Shown here in pieces: positions 40,888 to 53,000 of a stretch of DNA of 64,000 nucleotides. Position 1 is the stretch's first letter. The number at the start of each line of letters is the position of its first letter. The translations under genes were made by a program, and so were the position numbers. The notes below the pieces were generated by a model. That model was not told where the DNA came from. It was given only the letters and a program-made list of their open reading frames with translations, and did no database searches. This DNA is from Populus alba. Lineage: Eukaryota; Streptophyta; Magnoliopsida; Malpighiales; Salicaceae. The stretch covers positions 20,535,631 through 20,599,630 of the forward strand of contig NC_133294.1 in the NCBI RefSeq assembly GCF_005239225.2, in the 5' to 3' direction.

Positions 40888-41534
40888 GGAAGTAGCCATT
40901 TTTATAATCATACCGTCCAAACCCACGTCGCTGTTTGGTGCAACCAAACGTGGGCTTTGTGGCCCATAAATTGGTTGGCAGAATGGCCATGCGCATTGAC
41001 CTGGGCATAGAGGCTCTGAATTACCAACCCAGATGTAAGCAAATTTGGTGCTTTTGCCATTGATTTTTTGAGCACTTAAAGAGGACCCACACTTACCAGA
41101 GAAAATACCCTCAATTGCAACATCAGATGCTGTCAAAATAACATCGACTGCGTTCCTTTGGCAACCTCTTAATGCTAATTGTACGATTTGCTTGCTAGAG
41201 AGGGATTTGCTCAAGGAATAACCCTCGTCCAAGAACTGTGTTCCCAGAGAGAGGACGGGAGAGGGGGGCTTTTCGGACTTGATGGTTTTGTAGTATTTCT
41301 CGGTACCTTTTCCACCATTTACATAAAGTTGATTGAGATATTTCCGGTAAGAAGTGGGCCGTTGTGGTATCGAAACAGAAGCGGTTGTTGATCAGTTTGG
41401 TCTGACTCGGCAAGCTTCCTAGCTGCTGAGACCAAAAAAGCAGCTTGGAGGAGAAGAACAGGACGGAATGAAACAGAAGAACCATTTTTCAATTTGATAA
41501 ATACAAATCGAATCTCTAAAATGTGTTTAAATTA

Positions 41535-41748
41535 ATTCGACCTGTTTGAGAAGGCTTTTTAAAAGTGTTTTTAAAAAAATTTGAATTTTTTTTTTAAAAT
41601 TAATTTTTTTTTATTTTTTTAAATTATTTTGATGTGCTGAATCTTAAAAATAATTTAAAAAAAAATAAAAAAAAAATATTATTAGCATGTTTTTATAAGT
41701 AAAAAACATTTTAAAAAGTAACACCAACCACACTCCTAAACACCTATA
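41535..41748. mobile_element. MITE-like AT-rich repeat
   Basis: An AT-rich self-complementary core ends on the right with AACCACACTCCTAAACACC. The left end (CTGTTTGAGAAGGC) is a poor match to its complement. The right end resembles the GTGTTTGGGAGTGTGGT termini seen in many woody-plant MITEs. Similar cores, without clear ends, lie at about 10500-10640 and 48130-48270. Ends and target duplication are not certain. Confidence 0.4.
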
Positions 41749-42029
41749 GTGCCAAGAGAACTGCGAGAAAGCGTTTTGAAAAAAGGCAATTGATGGCTAG
41801 TTGAGAGAATTGAAATATGCCAGAAGACAACTGAATATCAGTAGTTTGGCAGCCAGATGATAGGACAAAAGGTCAAGCCACCGGAGATCGAAAGGGATAA
41901 AATGTATTCCAGTTAATCGGGGAACAACTCTGCTGAAGAATAGTGCCTCCTCCAACGTGCATTTAGCTTTTTAGACTAGAAGACGGTCCGCGCTGCACTG
42001 TCACTTTTATTAATGTGAAAATTTTCAAT

Positions 42030-44060
42030 TACTGTTAATATGTTTTATAGTAAAAAGATTAATTATGAATTCAAAGTATAATATATATTAGATGATTTAA
42101 AAAAATATTGATTTGATAATGTATTATATGATATTTAAAATAAATATTAAAAATAATAATATATTTAATCGATTCTTAAACTCTTAAATTTACAACTTTG
42201 GATTATGATGTTACAATAAATTTATAAAAAAATAAAATAAAATAAATCATGAAAATCAATTCTTGATTAATTCAATGTGGATAAAATAAAAAATATATAT
42301 AAAGGGACAAACAAAACAACTTAAGTCATTCCGAGTTAACCTGCTAAACCTGCAACATGAGTCATGAGATCAGGACTTCTCATGAAAAAAAAACCAAAAA
42401 AAATTATGACGCTTAATTTCCTATCAATCTAGTGTTAAAAGATTAAATAAAAATAAATAAATAAACAAAATAAAATAAAAACAACTTAAGTCAACTTGTG
42501 TTATCCAGTTAAACCTACAACATGAGTCACGAGACCATGATAACTTCATACAAACAAAAAAAAAATACGAAACACCATTCTTAGATCCAATATTGGATGT
42601 TGAAATCAAGAAAAAAAAACTAATTCCACGAGACTAAGATAGCTCCATTAAAAGAAATTTGAAAAAAATTACAAATTTCAATTCTCAAATAACCTAATAT
42701 TGAATGATTAAATTAAAAAAAATTAAATAAAAAAAGATTGGGTTGTTAGAGGGTGAAGTTGAAAAAAAATCAATAAAAAAATGATAAAAAGTCAACCATA
42801 TTAACTTGCTAAACTCGCAATCCAAGTTATGAAATCATGATAATTATATATAAAATTAAAAAAAATTATGAAACTCAATTCTTAACCAACCTAATATTAA
42901 AAGATGAAATAAAAAAAAATTAATTAGACAAAGCATCACATAAAAATGACCTGAGAAAACTTGAGTTAACTTGTTAAACACGCGATTTGGATCATGATAT
43001 TAGGATAAACTTATAGAAAGCAACAAAAAATAAAAATCATGAAGCCTCACTTTCAACATATCTAATGTTGTTGGTTGAAATCAAGGGGGGGAAAAAAACA
43101 CACGAGGCCGGTGTATATTCCAAAAAAAAATGAAAAAAATCATGAATTACAATTTCAAAAACAATTTTAATATTGAATGGTAAAATAAAAAAACTAAACA
43201 AAAGAAGAATGAGATTGGATTGTTAAAAGGGTGATATTGAAAAAAAAACTAAAAAAACTCACAAAACAATATCCCAATGAGTAGTATTTTGTAAGTGTGG
43301 CTACACTAGCTAAATTAAAAAAAAAATCAATTAACAAAAACAAAAAAAACTCAGATTAACCTACAAAACTCGCAAGTTGGGTATGAGATCAAGATAAATT
43401 CATAGAAAGAAAATCTAAAAAATATATGATGTCCAGTTCTCAAGTAACTCAATGTTAAATGATAAAAAATCAATCCAAATCAATATAAGTTAACCTGTTA
43501 AACCCACGACTTACATCATGAAACATGGATAACTGCATAAAAAAAGATCATGAAACTTCATTTCCATCATTTTCAATGTGGAAGGTTAAAATCGAGAGAA
43601 ATAGAAACTAAATTCACTAACTTCATAGAAAACAATTTGAGAAAAAAAAAAAAAGCTCAATTCCCAAACAACCTAATACTAAATGATAAAATTAGAAAAT
43701 GACAAAAAAAAAAAAGTTGTTGGAGGGTGAAATTGAAAAAAAATTAAAAATAACTTGTCATTTTTCATTTATAACAAAAAAAAATAATCAGAATCAACCC
43801 AGATTAACCTGTCAAACCCGCAACCCGAGTCATTAGATCAAAGTAACTCTTTAGAATGCAAATTTAAAAAAAAATTACGAGGCTCAATTCTCAACCAATT
43901 CAAATTAAAGAATAAAATAAAAAAAATCAATTAGAAAAAAAAATAAAAAATTACTTAAGTCAATCTGGATAACTTATTAAACCATGATCCGAGTCACGAT
44001 ATTAAACTAAATTTATAAAAAAAATAAAAAATATTATAAAACCTCATTTATAATAGATGT
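42030..44060 (+). repeat. Degenerate ~155-bp tandem repeat array
   Basis: Variants of 'GAGTTAACCTG-TAAACC-GCAAC-GAGTCATGAGATCA-GATAACTTCATA' recur near 42330, 42490, 42790, 42960, 43350, 43480, 43800 and 43950. Spacing is about 130-170 bp or twice that. Between them are A-rich linkers and 'AATTCTCAA-CAACCTAATGTTGAATGATAAAATT'. The repeat has no reading frame. The same family occurs at 55.6-56.0 kb and, inverted, at 23.1-24.0 kb. Confidence 0.75.
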
Positions 44061-46226
44061 AATATTGAATATTAAAATAAAAAAAATCAGAAAATTGATA
44101 TATAAGCTTTTAAAAAAATTATCAACTATAATTCTCAAACAAAACATAATATGGAATAGTAAAATAAAGGGCATGTCTCAAAAAGTCATCCATGGACTTG
44201 TTGTTACGCGTCTACCTCTTCTGATATATCATCATCATGTTGGTAAATTATTAAACCAAAAGATGAATGAGAACAATGAGTGTCTTGTTAGTGGTGGTAG
44301 GTGCAAAACAGGACTAGATTATTTAAGTGGTTTTTTTTTTGTTTCATTTTCTCTTGGATTATATGCATCTATGTAATTGGATTATGATGGGAAGATGGCA
44401 GTGAGTTTATATAAGATAATTTTTGAATGGCGTCTAATCTAATTCCTAACTGATTAATTGTGCTAATTGGCTATATTAATGGTCAAGGAGAGATTATTTT
44501 TAGCATCTCCTATCTATTTCATGCATTACTTGTTGAAAAAAAAAAAAAACCAAACCATTTACTAATTGGTCTGATAGTAAAAAGTTGGGATTAATAAGTT
44601 TACTCTTTTATAATTTTAAATTTAAGTTATGTAGTTATTAATATAATAATTATTAAAAATTTATATAATTATTAATTTTAAAATATATAAAATTAATTAA
44701 AATATATAAAAACTAGTATGAATATCTATATTAATAATAAAAAAAAATCTGATGTCAGGGTTGTGTTTCATTTAAGATTGATTATAATGTAGATGTGATT
44801 GTGGATAGGAAAAGAGAGGGGAGTGGTTAAGAAAAACAAAAAAGAAGAAAGTCACCGTAGTGGAGATTGGTGGAAAAAAATGATTAGCACCGAGACCAAC
44901 GGGCATGCGTCCAAAAGCCACAAATTAGGACAGCGCACTAATAAAATTAGAACAGCTGGGAGTGATGGTAGATAAACACGACGACATGTGGTTTAGTTTG
45001 CATATGGTTTGGTTCGTTAGATTCGATGAAGCGCTTGTCCAATTACTTTTTGCCCAGGAAAAGCAATAGCTCGCGTAAAGACGGACGGGTCATTTCAAAC
45101 CCCACATCGTATCCTAATTGTTGTCCTCCATGCATTTTACATGTCCATTTCCGCTTGAACAATAGTTCCTTGAAACAACAGATATATATATTATTTTTCA
45201 GTTCGAGCGCTGAAAATTCACATTAATCCCAAAGGACAGTGAGGTGTCTAGGATTAAAAGAAACCGTGGGCGCAAAAATCTTTTTTCCCTGGGTTCAAAT
45301 TAAAAACGTTTAAAGAAATTAAAAACCATGTGTGTCATTGTTTTAGGTTAAGAAATGAATAATAAATATTATATACGAGTCTCCATGTTTTCCGTGTTTT
45401 CTATTAATAAATGATTTAATCCGACTAGTTTTGGAAACCATAAATCGATAATATGATACATGCAAAACAAACTTGAAAGCAACGGATTGGATATGGGATT
45501 TTTGAACCGGACGAAATAAATTATTAGTTTCTCAAGGATACGTGTGTGCTAGATTACTATATACTCCCTTAAATTCACCATATCGATCCACTATTCTCTT
45601 TCTTTACCATCTAACCAGCTTTGGTTGCCTTAACTAGGTTGGCTGGCAAGCAGGAAATTGTTATGGGAATATATTGGCAGGCATCGCATCAATTCCTGCT
45701 TTAATAACATTTTTGTCTGGGAATATATTGGCATAAATATCGCTCTACATTCATTTAACAAGGGGTCATATGACCGTTTTTCATACAGCCCCAACTTCTC
45801 TACAAAGCCAGCCCGGAAGAATTGGAAAGCGGCAACCAAACTATCCCTTGTTTATAAGATGAGTTGTGTTTATTAATTTTCTCAGACCCAAATTGAAGAA
45901 GATGGGAGGGAGGGCAGATAATAATAAATATGCGTGATGATATCGAAATTTGGAACGCCACACAACGATGCTAAAAGAACACCCGCATTTACAAAATTTG
46001 GAGCGCGATCGTGAAATCTGAAAGCCCATAAACAAAGCAAGAGGTGGGTGACAAGGAATCTTTTCAAATGAAAACGCAAACCTAAGTGATTTGCTTTTCT
46101 ATTATCGATCCGCACAAGCCAAAAAATTCAACAAATAAATGAATTACAAAGTCTCACACTATTTATAGCGTATGCATAATTTTCTACTGATCCCCTGGTG
46201 ATCCTACTTTCACTGCCCTCGCATTT
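44061..46226. other. Spacer upstream of the repeat array and 3' of EXORDIUM-like copy 3
   Basis: No gene is supported. A 16-bp direct repeat, TGGGAATATATTGGCA, occurs at 45663 and 45718. The last part, next to 46227, is probably the 3' untranslated region of copy 3. Confidence 0.5.
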
Positions 46227-47186
46227 TCAGACCAAAGTAGAACAAGTTGATGTTGAAGGATCGTACAAAGCAGGGAGCAGGTATTTCCTTCCATTATTGC
46301 CATGTGCATTGTAGCTGGCACCAGTACTAGAATCGACCAGTAAGTTACCAGCATAGCCAGGATAAGCCCCCTTGCCATAAACGCCAGGGCAAGCTGATGC
46401 AGCCTCTAGTGGTGCCTCCTTTGGACCCTGGTAGTAACCATTTCCAAAGGGATTTGTTGCGGTGCCAGCCAAAAGGCTTGCCAAATTGATAACCATACCG
46501 TCTAGACCCACATCATTGCTGGGTGCAACCAATGGTGGGTTTTGTGGTCCATAGATTGGCTGGTGGAATGGCCAGGCACAGTAACCTGGACATTGAGTCT
46601 CTGAGTTACCAACCCAAATGTAAGCAAACCTGTAGTTCTTGCCCTTAATGTTGCCACTTTTGGATCCCAAGGCAGACCCATGAGTGCCACATCTATTTAA
46701 GCAAAACCCTTCAACTGTAACATCAGAAGACGTGAGTACAATGTTTACAGCATCTTTTTGGTCACCCTTCGAGGCCAACTCAACGATCTGTTTCTCTGTG
46801 AGTGACTTTCCAAGCGAGTATTTTGCATCGAGAATTTGTGTGCCTAGAGTTAGGGAAAGGGTGTTTTTCTTTGAAGTGAGATGGTAGTATTTTTCTGTGG
46901 TTTCCCACCACTTGGCTACCGAAGGTTGGCTGTCTTTGGGCGATGATGGTGAAACTGACAGTGAGGTGACAAAATCAGAGATAATAGCTCTTTGGGATGG
47001 CTTGAACTCGCCATACCAAATGAGATTGACTGAGATTTTACCATAAAGAAGAGCCCCATCGTGGTATCGCAAGAGTTGAGGTTGATCTTGCACTAGCTCA
47101 TTAAGCTTCCTAGCAGCAAAAGAGACATGAAAAAGATAGACTAGAAGGAGCGATTTCAAAGCGAGCTGGAAGTTTAAAGAAGCCAT
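46227..47186 (-). CDS. EXL: EXORDIUM-like (PHI-1 family) secreted protein, tandem copy 3
   Basis: A single-exon gene of 319 residues. The signal peptide (residues 1-24, [12 protein letters not shown] then ARKL) is followed by [110 protein letters not shown] and [20 protein letters not shown]. It is intact, starts at the first Met, and keeps the [10 protein letters not shown] pair of cysteines typical of the family (copy 1 has [10 protein letters not shown]). It resembles the EXL1/PHI-1 branch more than EXL2 by my recollection of those proteins. The product is expected in the cell wall space, where family members affect cell expansion. It shares orientation and about 14 kb spacing with copy 1, so the set arose by tandem duplication. 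Confidence 0.95.
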   Translation of the reverse strand: MASLNFQLALKSLLLVYLFHVSFAARKLNELVQDQPQLLRYHDGALLYGKISVNLIWYGEFKPSQRAIISDFVTSLSVSPSSPKDSQPSVAKWWETTEKYYHLTSKKNTLSLTLGTQILDAKYSLGKSLTEKQIVELASKGDQKDAVNIVLTSSDVTVEGFCLNRCGTHGSALGSKSGNIKGKNYRFAYIWVGNSETQCPGYCAWPFHQPIYGPQNPPLVAPSNDVGLDGMVINLASLLAGTATNPFGNGYYQGPKEAPLEAASACPGVYGKGAYPGYAGNLLVDSSTGASYNAHGNNGRKYLLPALYDPSTSTCSTLV

Positions 47187-47314
47187 GTCTTTTTTTTTAT
47201 AAAAAAAATTAAATCTTTTTGGAGGAGACTACTAGATAAGGATTAGAAGAGCAAGCAAAGATATCCTTGTGTTTGATCTGTTTGGTGTGGGGATTGTGTT
47301 GGAGAAGGAGGGTG

Positions 47315-47322
47315 TTTATATA
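47315..47322 (-). promoter_or_regulatory. TATA box of EXORDIUM-like copy 3
   Basis: TATATAAA on the minus strand, about 130 bp before the start codon, gives a predicted leader near 100 nt. Confidence 0.65.
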
Positions 47323-48477
47323 GGTCCAGGAAATGGGGTTCTTCCACTTGTGTTTAATTAAAGTTTAAAAAAAAAAAAAAAAAAAAAGCACACTAGTGCG
47401 CGTAAAGAGAAATTGCTCAGAAAGAGACAATAAAGTTGGAGATGGGTTTTGCCATTTTCGAGTTGCTTGCTGGCTACTGGCCAGTAAGCTAAGAGACTCA
47501 ACGGTGCAATGAAGCGCGTTTCTTAATTCAAAACGAAGGAAGAAGACTCGCCATCCCCACCTTCATTTGACAAACCTTTGCCGTGCACGCTCCAATAGCA
47601 TAAACCGGACTGTGGAGCGTGAGAGCCAAGCATGATGTAACTCGCGCAACTATTAAAACCACGACAAAAAAGAATACAGCTTAGGCACAGTTTTCATTTT
47701 TATTCACTGACCAAATTACCCCTCTCTACTTTTCTCCTAGGTAAGGATGGAAGGAAACGGTTGTGTGTTAAAGTGACAGGCTGGAAGCTCTGGAAAGGAG
47801 TATATAGTGTACCCTAATTTTCTTATTGGGAAGTGTGGAGGGATCAGCTGACTATATTCCAGCTGGCAATCAGCGAATGCCCGTCGGGTATCCTAGGCGA
47901 ATGAGCACGTGAGTTGACGCGCTCTGGCTGTGGATATGAGTGCTTTGCTGCTATCAATTTTATGGTCTGTGGTCTCCAACGGTTCATAGCTCGTGAACAA
48001 GAGAGGGTGTGATTTTTTGTTAATAAAGAATCAGCATTCCAGCTGGATCAAGCTCATACATAGCTAGCAAAGTTTGCAATGCACGCCAACCTTCTTTTAC
48101 TCCTCACAATATGAAAGTTAAAGTTAGTTTCCAGTAGTATATTTGTTTTTACTTTTTAAAATATTTTAATTTTTTTTTTATCTCTGTTTTAAATTAATTT
48201 TTTAATAATTTTAAATTATTTTAATATGTTAATATTAAAAATAAAAAAAATATTATTTTGATACAAAATAATATGATGTATGTGCATTATGCATATATAA
48301 AAAAGAAAATTATATGTATATAACAATCACAATAATATTTTTTTAAATACAATAGAAACTTGGATTATAAACTAGTAAAATTATAAGTAAAATTTTTAAA
48401 CTAATTATATATTCACAATTCCTGACAGGTAATAAATAATATTATAATATAATTAATACAAAGTGAAATAAAGAATA
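47323..48477. other. Upstream region of EXORDIUM-like copy 3
   Basis: Promoter-side sequence without a recognisable gene, with an A run near 47368-47388 and an AT-rich block at 48130-48470. The segment at 47750-48000 is GC-richer but not coding in any clear way. Confidence 0.5.
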
Positions 48478-49162
48478 GAAAAGTTCTTATAGCTTTGTTT
48501 GGGGAAGTGTTTTTACGGCTTTGCTGTAGGATAGTTATAGTTAATTTTGAGAAAAGGTCATATGAGGGTCTGGAAGAGCTATTGATAGAGCCACGACTGA
48601 GAATCTCTTTGAAGTGATCAATTCTAGGAAGGATGTATTAAGGAGGTTGATCTGGCGATGTGCGTATTTGAGGTATGTTGAGGCCAGGCCAAGTGACCGA
48701 ACTCACAAACGTGGATGATATTTTGAAAGATGGATTTTTTTTTTTTTTTAGATTAACGTGGGTGTCTAGGTCAGCTTGCGCGCACCTCGACTAATCCCAC
48801 GGGCCCTGAAGTTTACGATTATGTAAGACTCCAGTGGCCATTATATAAGCAACCTAGGGTTCGAACTTGAAACAATAAAGAAAACAAACCTTTTAATCTC
48901 AAGTTTTGACCACTAGACCATCATCTAGATGATTAAACAATAGCTCTTATCCCAACCTAGGGTTTGAAAGATGGATTTTGCTTAAACATAATTGAGACGC
49001 CACTTTGTCCATTGAAGGTTGCGACTAATTTGCAAGAGGCTATTTGGGATGTTGATATTGTGGTAAATGGCTTGCCTTCATGGAGACACACACCTTGAAG
49101 AGATCAATCGATATTGGAAGGAGAGAATCACAACACCTGTCTTCTTTTTGGCAAAGGGTACA
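48478..49162 (+). pseudogene. NAD-dependent glycerol-3-phosphate dehydrogenase pseudogene fragment
   Basis: Plus-strand pieces match cytosolic plant NAD-glycerol-3-phosphate dehydrogenase, which interconverts dihydroxyacetone phosphate and glycerol 3-phosphate. In order they read [45 protein letters not shown], then [29 protein letters not shown] and DIVVNGLPS. After another shift comes EEINRYWKERITTPV and LAKGT. At least three frameshifts and in-frame stops break it, and a SINE at 48739-48962 splits the DDILKDGF block. Only a middle portion of the enzyme is present, with no start or C-terminal domain nearby, so it is a fragment of a duplicated or retrotransposed gene. I cannot tell which, because the original intron positions are not known to me. 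Confidence 0.85.
48739..48962 (-). mobile_element. tRNA-derived SINE (Au-like) with 17-bp target duplication
   Basis: The 224-bp unit lies between perfect direct repeats TTTGAAAGATGGATTTT (48722-48738 and 48963-48979). On the minus strand it carries an RNA polymerase III A box TGGTCTAGTGG (48920-48910) and a B box GTTCGAACCC (48866-48857). It ends in GATTAGTCGAGGTGCGCGC and AAGCTGACC-type sequence followed by an A-rich tail. This matches the general plan of the plant Au SINE family as I remember it. It is inserted in the dehydrogenase pseudogene. Confidence 0.9.
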
Positions 49163-49326
49163 TGTCGATGTTGGATAATGAGAATTTATTTATTTATTTA
49201 TTTTTATGATTTTTATTATGAAATGTTAAAAGTCAAAAAATAATATATATATATTTTTTCATTTTTAGTATATAAAAGTATTATAAATACCTATCATATT
49301 TTCATCAAATAATAATATTTTATAAA

Positions 49327-49328
<2 letters not shown>

Positions 49329-49372
<44 letters not shown>
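49329..49372. repeat. (AT)n microsatellite
   Basis: About 22 perfect AT units. Confidence 0.95.
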
Positions 49373-49374
<2 letters not shown>

Positions 49375-50078
49375 CTTGTTGATATGGTGTAAGAGATATT
49401 TATTTTTTATTAATATTATCTAAGATATATTTATCATTTATAAATATTATTAGAAAAAAAATAATATTTCAACCCCTCCATTTAAGCAACATGACAATGT
49501 TCAAGGGCTATATATATATTCTTCAAAACTATTTAAGTAAAAGGTTCATAATTTCTATTTTTTAAGTATTTATATTTTAATTATCAAAGCATTTATCATA
49601 AAAAAAGCGAACACTTATGTTATTAATTATAATTTAAAGTATATTCTCTTATTTATTGCAACCCATTACTAAAAATCATAAATTTTATCATTTAAGTGTT
49701 TTTAAACTCCCATAAAAATAACTGTTTTGTAGGTATGAATATATGCTATCCAAGAACTCAAAACAAACTTATTCATGACGATATTGAATTTTATAGCATC
49801 ATCATCAGATAACATGTTTGATTTTTTATTCACACTAGACTTTCTAACAAAGTAATCTAGCGATATTTACCTTAGCTTGTAATATTTTTGTTACATGACA
49901 GACACAATCATAATGTGAATTTCTTAAAGTTAATGGGCAATCATTAAATATTCATTATTCATGATGTCACGAATTCGTAACACCTAGCCTTTTCCTTGTA
50001 AGAATGTATTCGATCAGTTTATGAAATTTACTATAGTAAACTGTACTGAACATAGTTTTTTTTTTTACTTGCTTAGGT

Positions 50079-50092
50079 GGGGGGGGGGGGGG
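50079..50092. repeat. G14 homopolymer
   Basis: A run of fourteen G residues, rare in DNA this AT-rich. It may be a MITE terminus, a slippage site, or partly an assembly artefact. Confidence 0.8.
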
Positions 50093-53000
50093 TGAACCAA
50101 ACAATGTTAACCTTGTTTCCAAACAACAGCATTAAAGATGACCCGTTTTGGGCTTAAAGAATGCGTGCATACATGGGGTACAGTGTACTGGAACTTAATT
50201 AACATTTACAACGCATATAAAAAAGCCATCGTCACCATATCTAAAACCTAAATTCACGAGCTTAGCTGCTTTGTGTATAAACTAACCATTATCTATAAGC
50301 TAGCATTCACGAGGCACTGATTTGTTAATTAATTGCAGAGATGCCTGCATCTCAATGCCACACATTCATTGATTAATGCTGACAAGTTTGTCAATGCGTC
50401 CAGTTACAATGCCCTACATTCCCGATTAACGCAATTCAGCGTGTTCGATGGCTACTTTCTTCACTGGCTGCATCGCATCTGCCTTGTTTCATACTAGCAG
50501 ACATTATTAGCTAATAATTAAGTTAATTAGTGCTCCATGCTTCTTAATTTTATAGCTGCACGAGTGCGCAGTGACATCTTTGCTAACTTAAAGCTACAAG
50601 AATATCTGGAATCTAAACACATATCTTAATTAGCGTGGAGATAAGGCTAGTGTTCATCTGCAACATCTTTGACTTGATTTTCTAGCCATCCCCGATTCCT
50701 CTTGTCTCCTATAATTACATGGCTGTAGCTGTCCACATATTTGCTAAAGCAAATTTCGATTTCTTTTAATGAATGAGGAAAGCCCCTTTCTATTTCATCT
50801 TGCCATCAATATTGGTGACAGCTTATTGTTTTCCAAGTAAAATTATTTGCATGTATACTCTTTTGTTGAATAATCCAGCCAAACGTGATATGTTTTTTTT
50901 TTTTAATTAATATTAGTGCTCGGGCCTTGTATTTATTTTAATTAATTTTATAAATTTTTTAAAATTAACTATTATATAGTCTTCAATAATTCTTAAAAAA
51001 ATCAAACTTATAATTATTAAAAAATAAATCTAAAACTTCATCTATTCTTGCTTCCGCCGGTTCCCTCCTTCCTTTGACTTCAAGCATTGAGTGCCATGCT
51101 AACATATTATTGGCTAGCAATTAGATAAGTTTTGGAAACAAAGAGTGGACTACGAATTGTTTAATTTGATTTAATGCATCTAGTAACTCAAATTATTAAC
51201 AACCAGTAGTTGTGTGACATGCATACATATAACCTCACTTTAAAAAAGTTAATGCGTTAAATTATAACACGTGTCAGCAATCATTATTAACTTGAATTGA
51301 TGGGTGACTAATCAAATCAAATAATTTGTTAATAACTGATGATAAAAAAAAAAAAAACAAAATTATCTAAGAACGACCAATAACTTAGAGGAGTTGATAC
51401 TGTTTAGCATTATACAAATCTTTTACATGACAGACACCATATGTTTTTTCCTGAATTTGATTCCTACAGCCATGAACATCGAATTTTTCTCTTCTAGGAT
51501 AGTTATTGAAAAAACATCTCAAGTTGATTATTATCATATATTGTTTCAACCATAATTTTTAGACTTGATTTAGTATAAAATTTAGATTTTGAGTTTTGAT
51601 TAGGTTACTAGATCATCCAAATTAATATTATTTTATTAAAAAAATAAAAATCAATAGCTTGTAATCGAGTTTTTGATCGGGTCTGCTGGGTTATACTAAA
51701 TTTTTTTTTTTTAACATGACTTGATTTCAATCCCTTGTTAACTTGACAGAATTGACCAAATTTCAAAATTATAGTATCAACATAGCTGCATTTGAGAATT
51801 ATAAAACCATTTTTCCGAGTGTTCATATTGCCTGCCAATTCGTACTAAATTATACAAATTAGAGAATCACACACACGTCAAGCTATGGCATCCTTCTACA
51901 CTTTCCAGAAAATATCAGTCCACTCTTTAATTTCTTCAAACCAAGACCCATGAGAGGTTCTAGAAGCAAATCAAGAATTAAATAATTTTTAATGAGAGAT
52001 TCCATTGATGACTAACATTAAAGCGGATATAAATTCATCTATAGCCTAAAAATCCTTATGAAAAACCCCAAAACATCAAAAAAATTCAATTTTTTTCAAC
52101 TAGAGCTATCATGGTTGAATCCAATTACTACCAAGATGCACCATGCCCAAACCTATGTTGTGATGGGTGCATGCCTATATGAGCGTGTTATCACGCTCAA
52201 CATAGCATGATATGCCCAACATACAACGTGCTAAATGAACGCTAACAAGGGGTTGTTGGGCATGCATCCCAATATCTTTAGTCTTGGGTACACTTCTCAG
52301 TACAACATGCTCGAGCTGGAGTGTGCATTCAAATCTAATATATTTGGGTATAGATAATATGTTTAAATTAATTTTTTTTTTTAATGAGCTCGAGCAAACA
52401 TTTTCTTGAAAATTTTTTCTAGAATTCCACGCGGATCTTTCAATATTTTATATCAATCTAATATGTATTATTTTGAGTAAAATATAATTTAAAATATCAC
52501 AAAATAAATTTATAGTTTAACCCTAATTTTTCACAAAATAACAAGATTCGTGAATTATAAATACACTATAAATTCTTTAAATTTAAAGTTTATAATCTTT
52601 TCATTTTTAATACTTTCATTATATAAATTTTCAAAATTTATCTTTTAAAAATATTATTATACCTTTTTTTATATATAAAGTTATTGATTTAATTAACGAG
52701 AGTCTAATTATGAATTGGCTTATCAAAATATTTCAACACTACCGTAGACCATTACCCCGTAGAAATGTGAACAGAGCACGCTGTCGCTGATTTGTAAAAT
52801 ACCGTTCTGCCTAGCTTTCTTCCGGTTTCAACCTGGAAACTTTAATTGTAAATAACTTTGAAGTAGTTAATATACAAAAAAGAATCTAAAACGTTGCCCA
52901 AGCAGCTTTTCAGTCAAAGCTTTTAGGTGATTTTGAAATTCATATACTATTAAGTATACACATGCATGAAAAACAGAAAAAATGTTTATTAAGAACATCC

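Larger units (their letters stand above)
39075..41481 (-). pseudogene. EXORDIUM-like pseudogene, tandem copy 2, split by an LTR element
   Basis: Gene pieces lie at 41481-40888 (N-terminal part) and 39272-39075 (C-terminal part), separated by a 1.6-kb Copia-type insertion with a GGAAG target duplication. Family blocks remain: [59 protein letters not shown], and at the end [18 protein letters not shown] before TAA. Other lesions are a frame difference between the first ATG and the signal-peptide region, and a loss of about 150 bp that removes the [17 protein letters not shown] block with a frameshift near 41330. Others are a deletion of the [15 protein letters not shown] block next to the insertion, and loss of [13 protein letters not shown] plus the final CSTL. 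Because several lesions are unrelated to the insertion, the copy is certainly dead. Confidence 0.93.

Noticed and set aside
48841..48920. A tRNA gene suggested by GTTCGAACCC and TGGTCTAGTGG boxes
   Set aside because: No cloverleaf with paired acceptor stem can be formed; the boxes are the internal promoter of a SINE bounded by target duplications.
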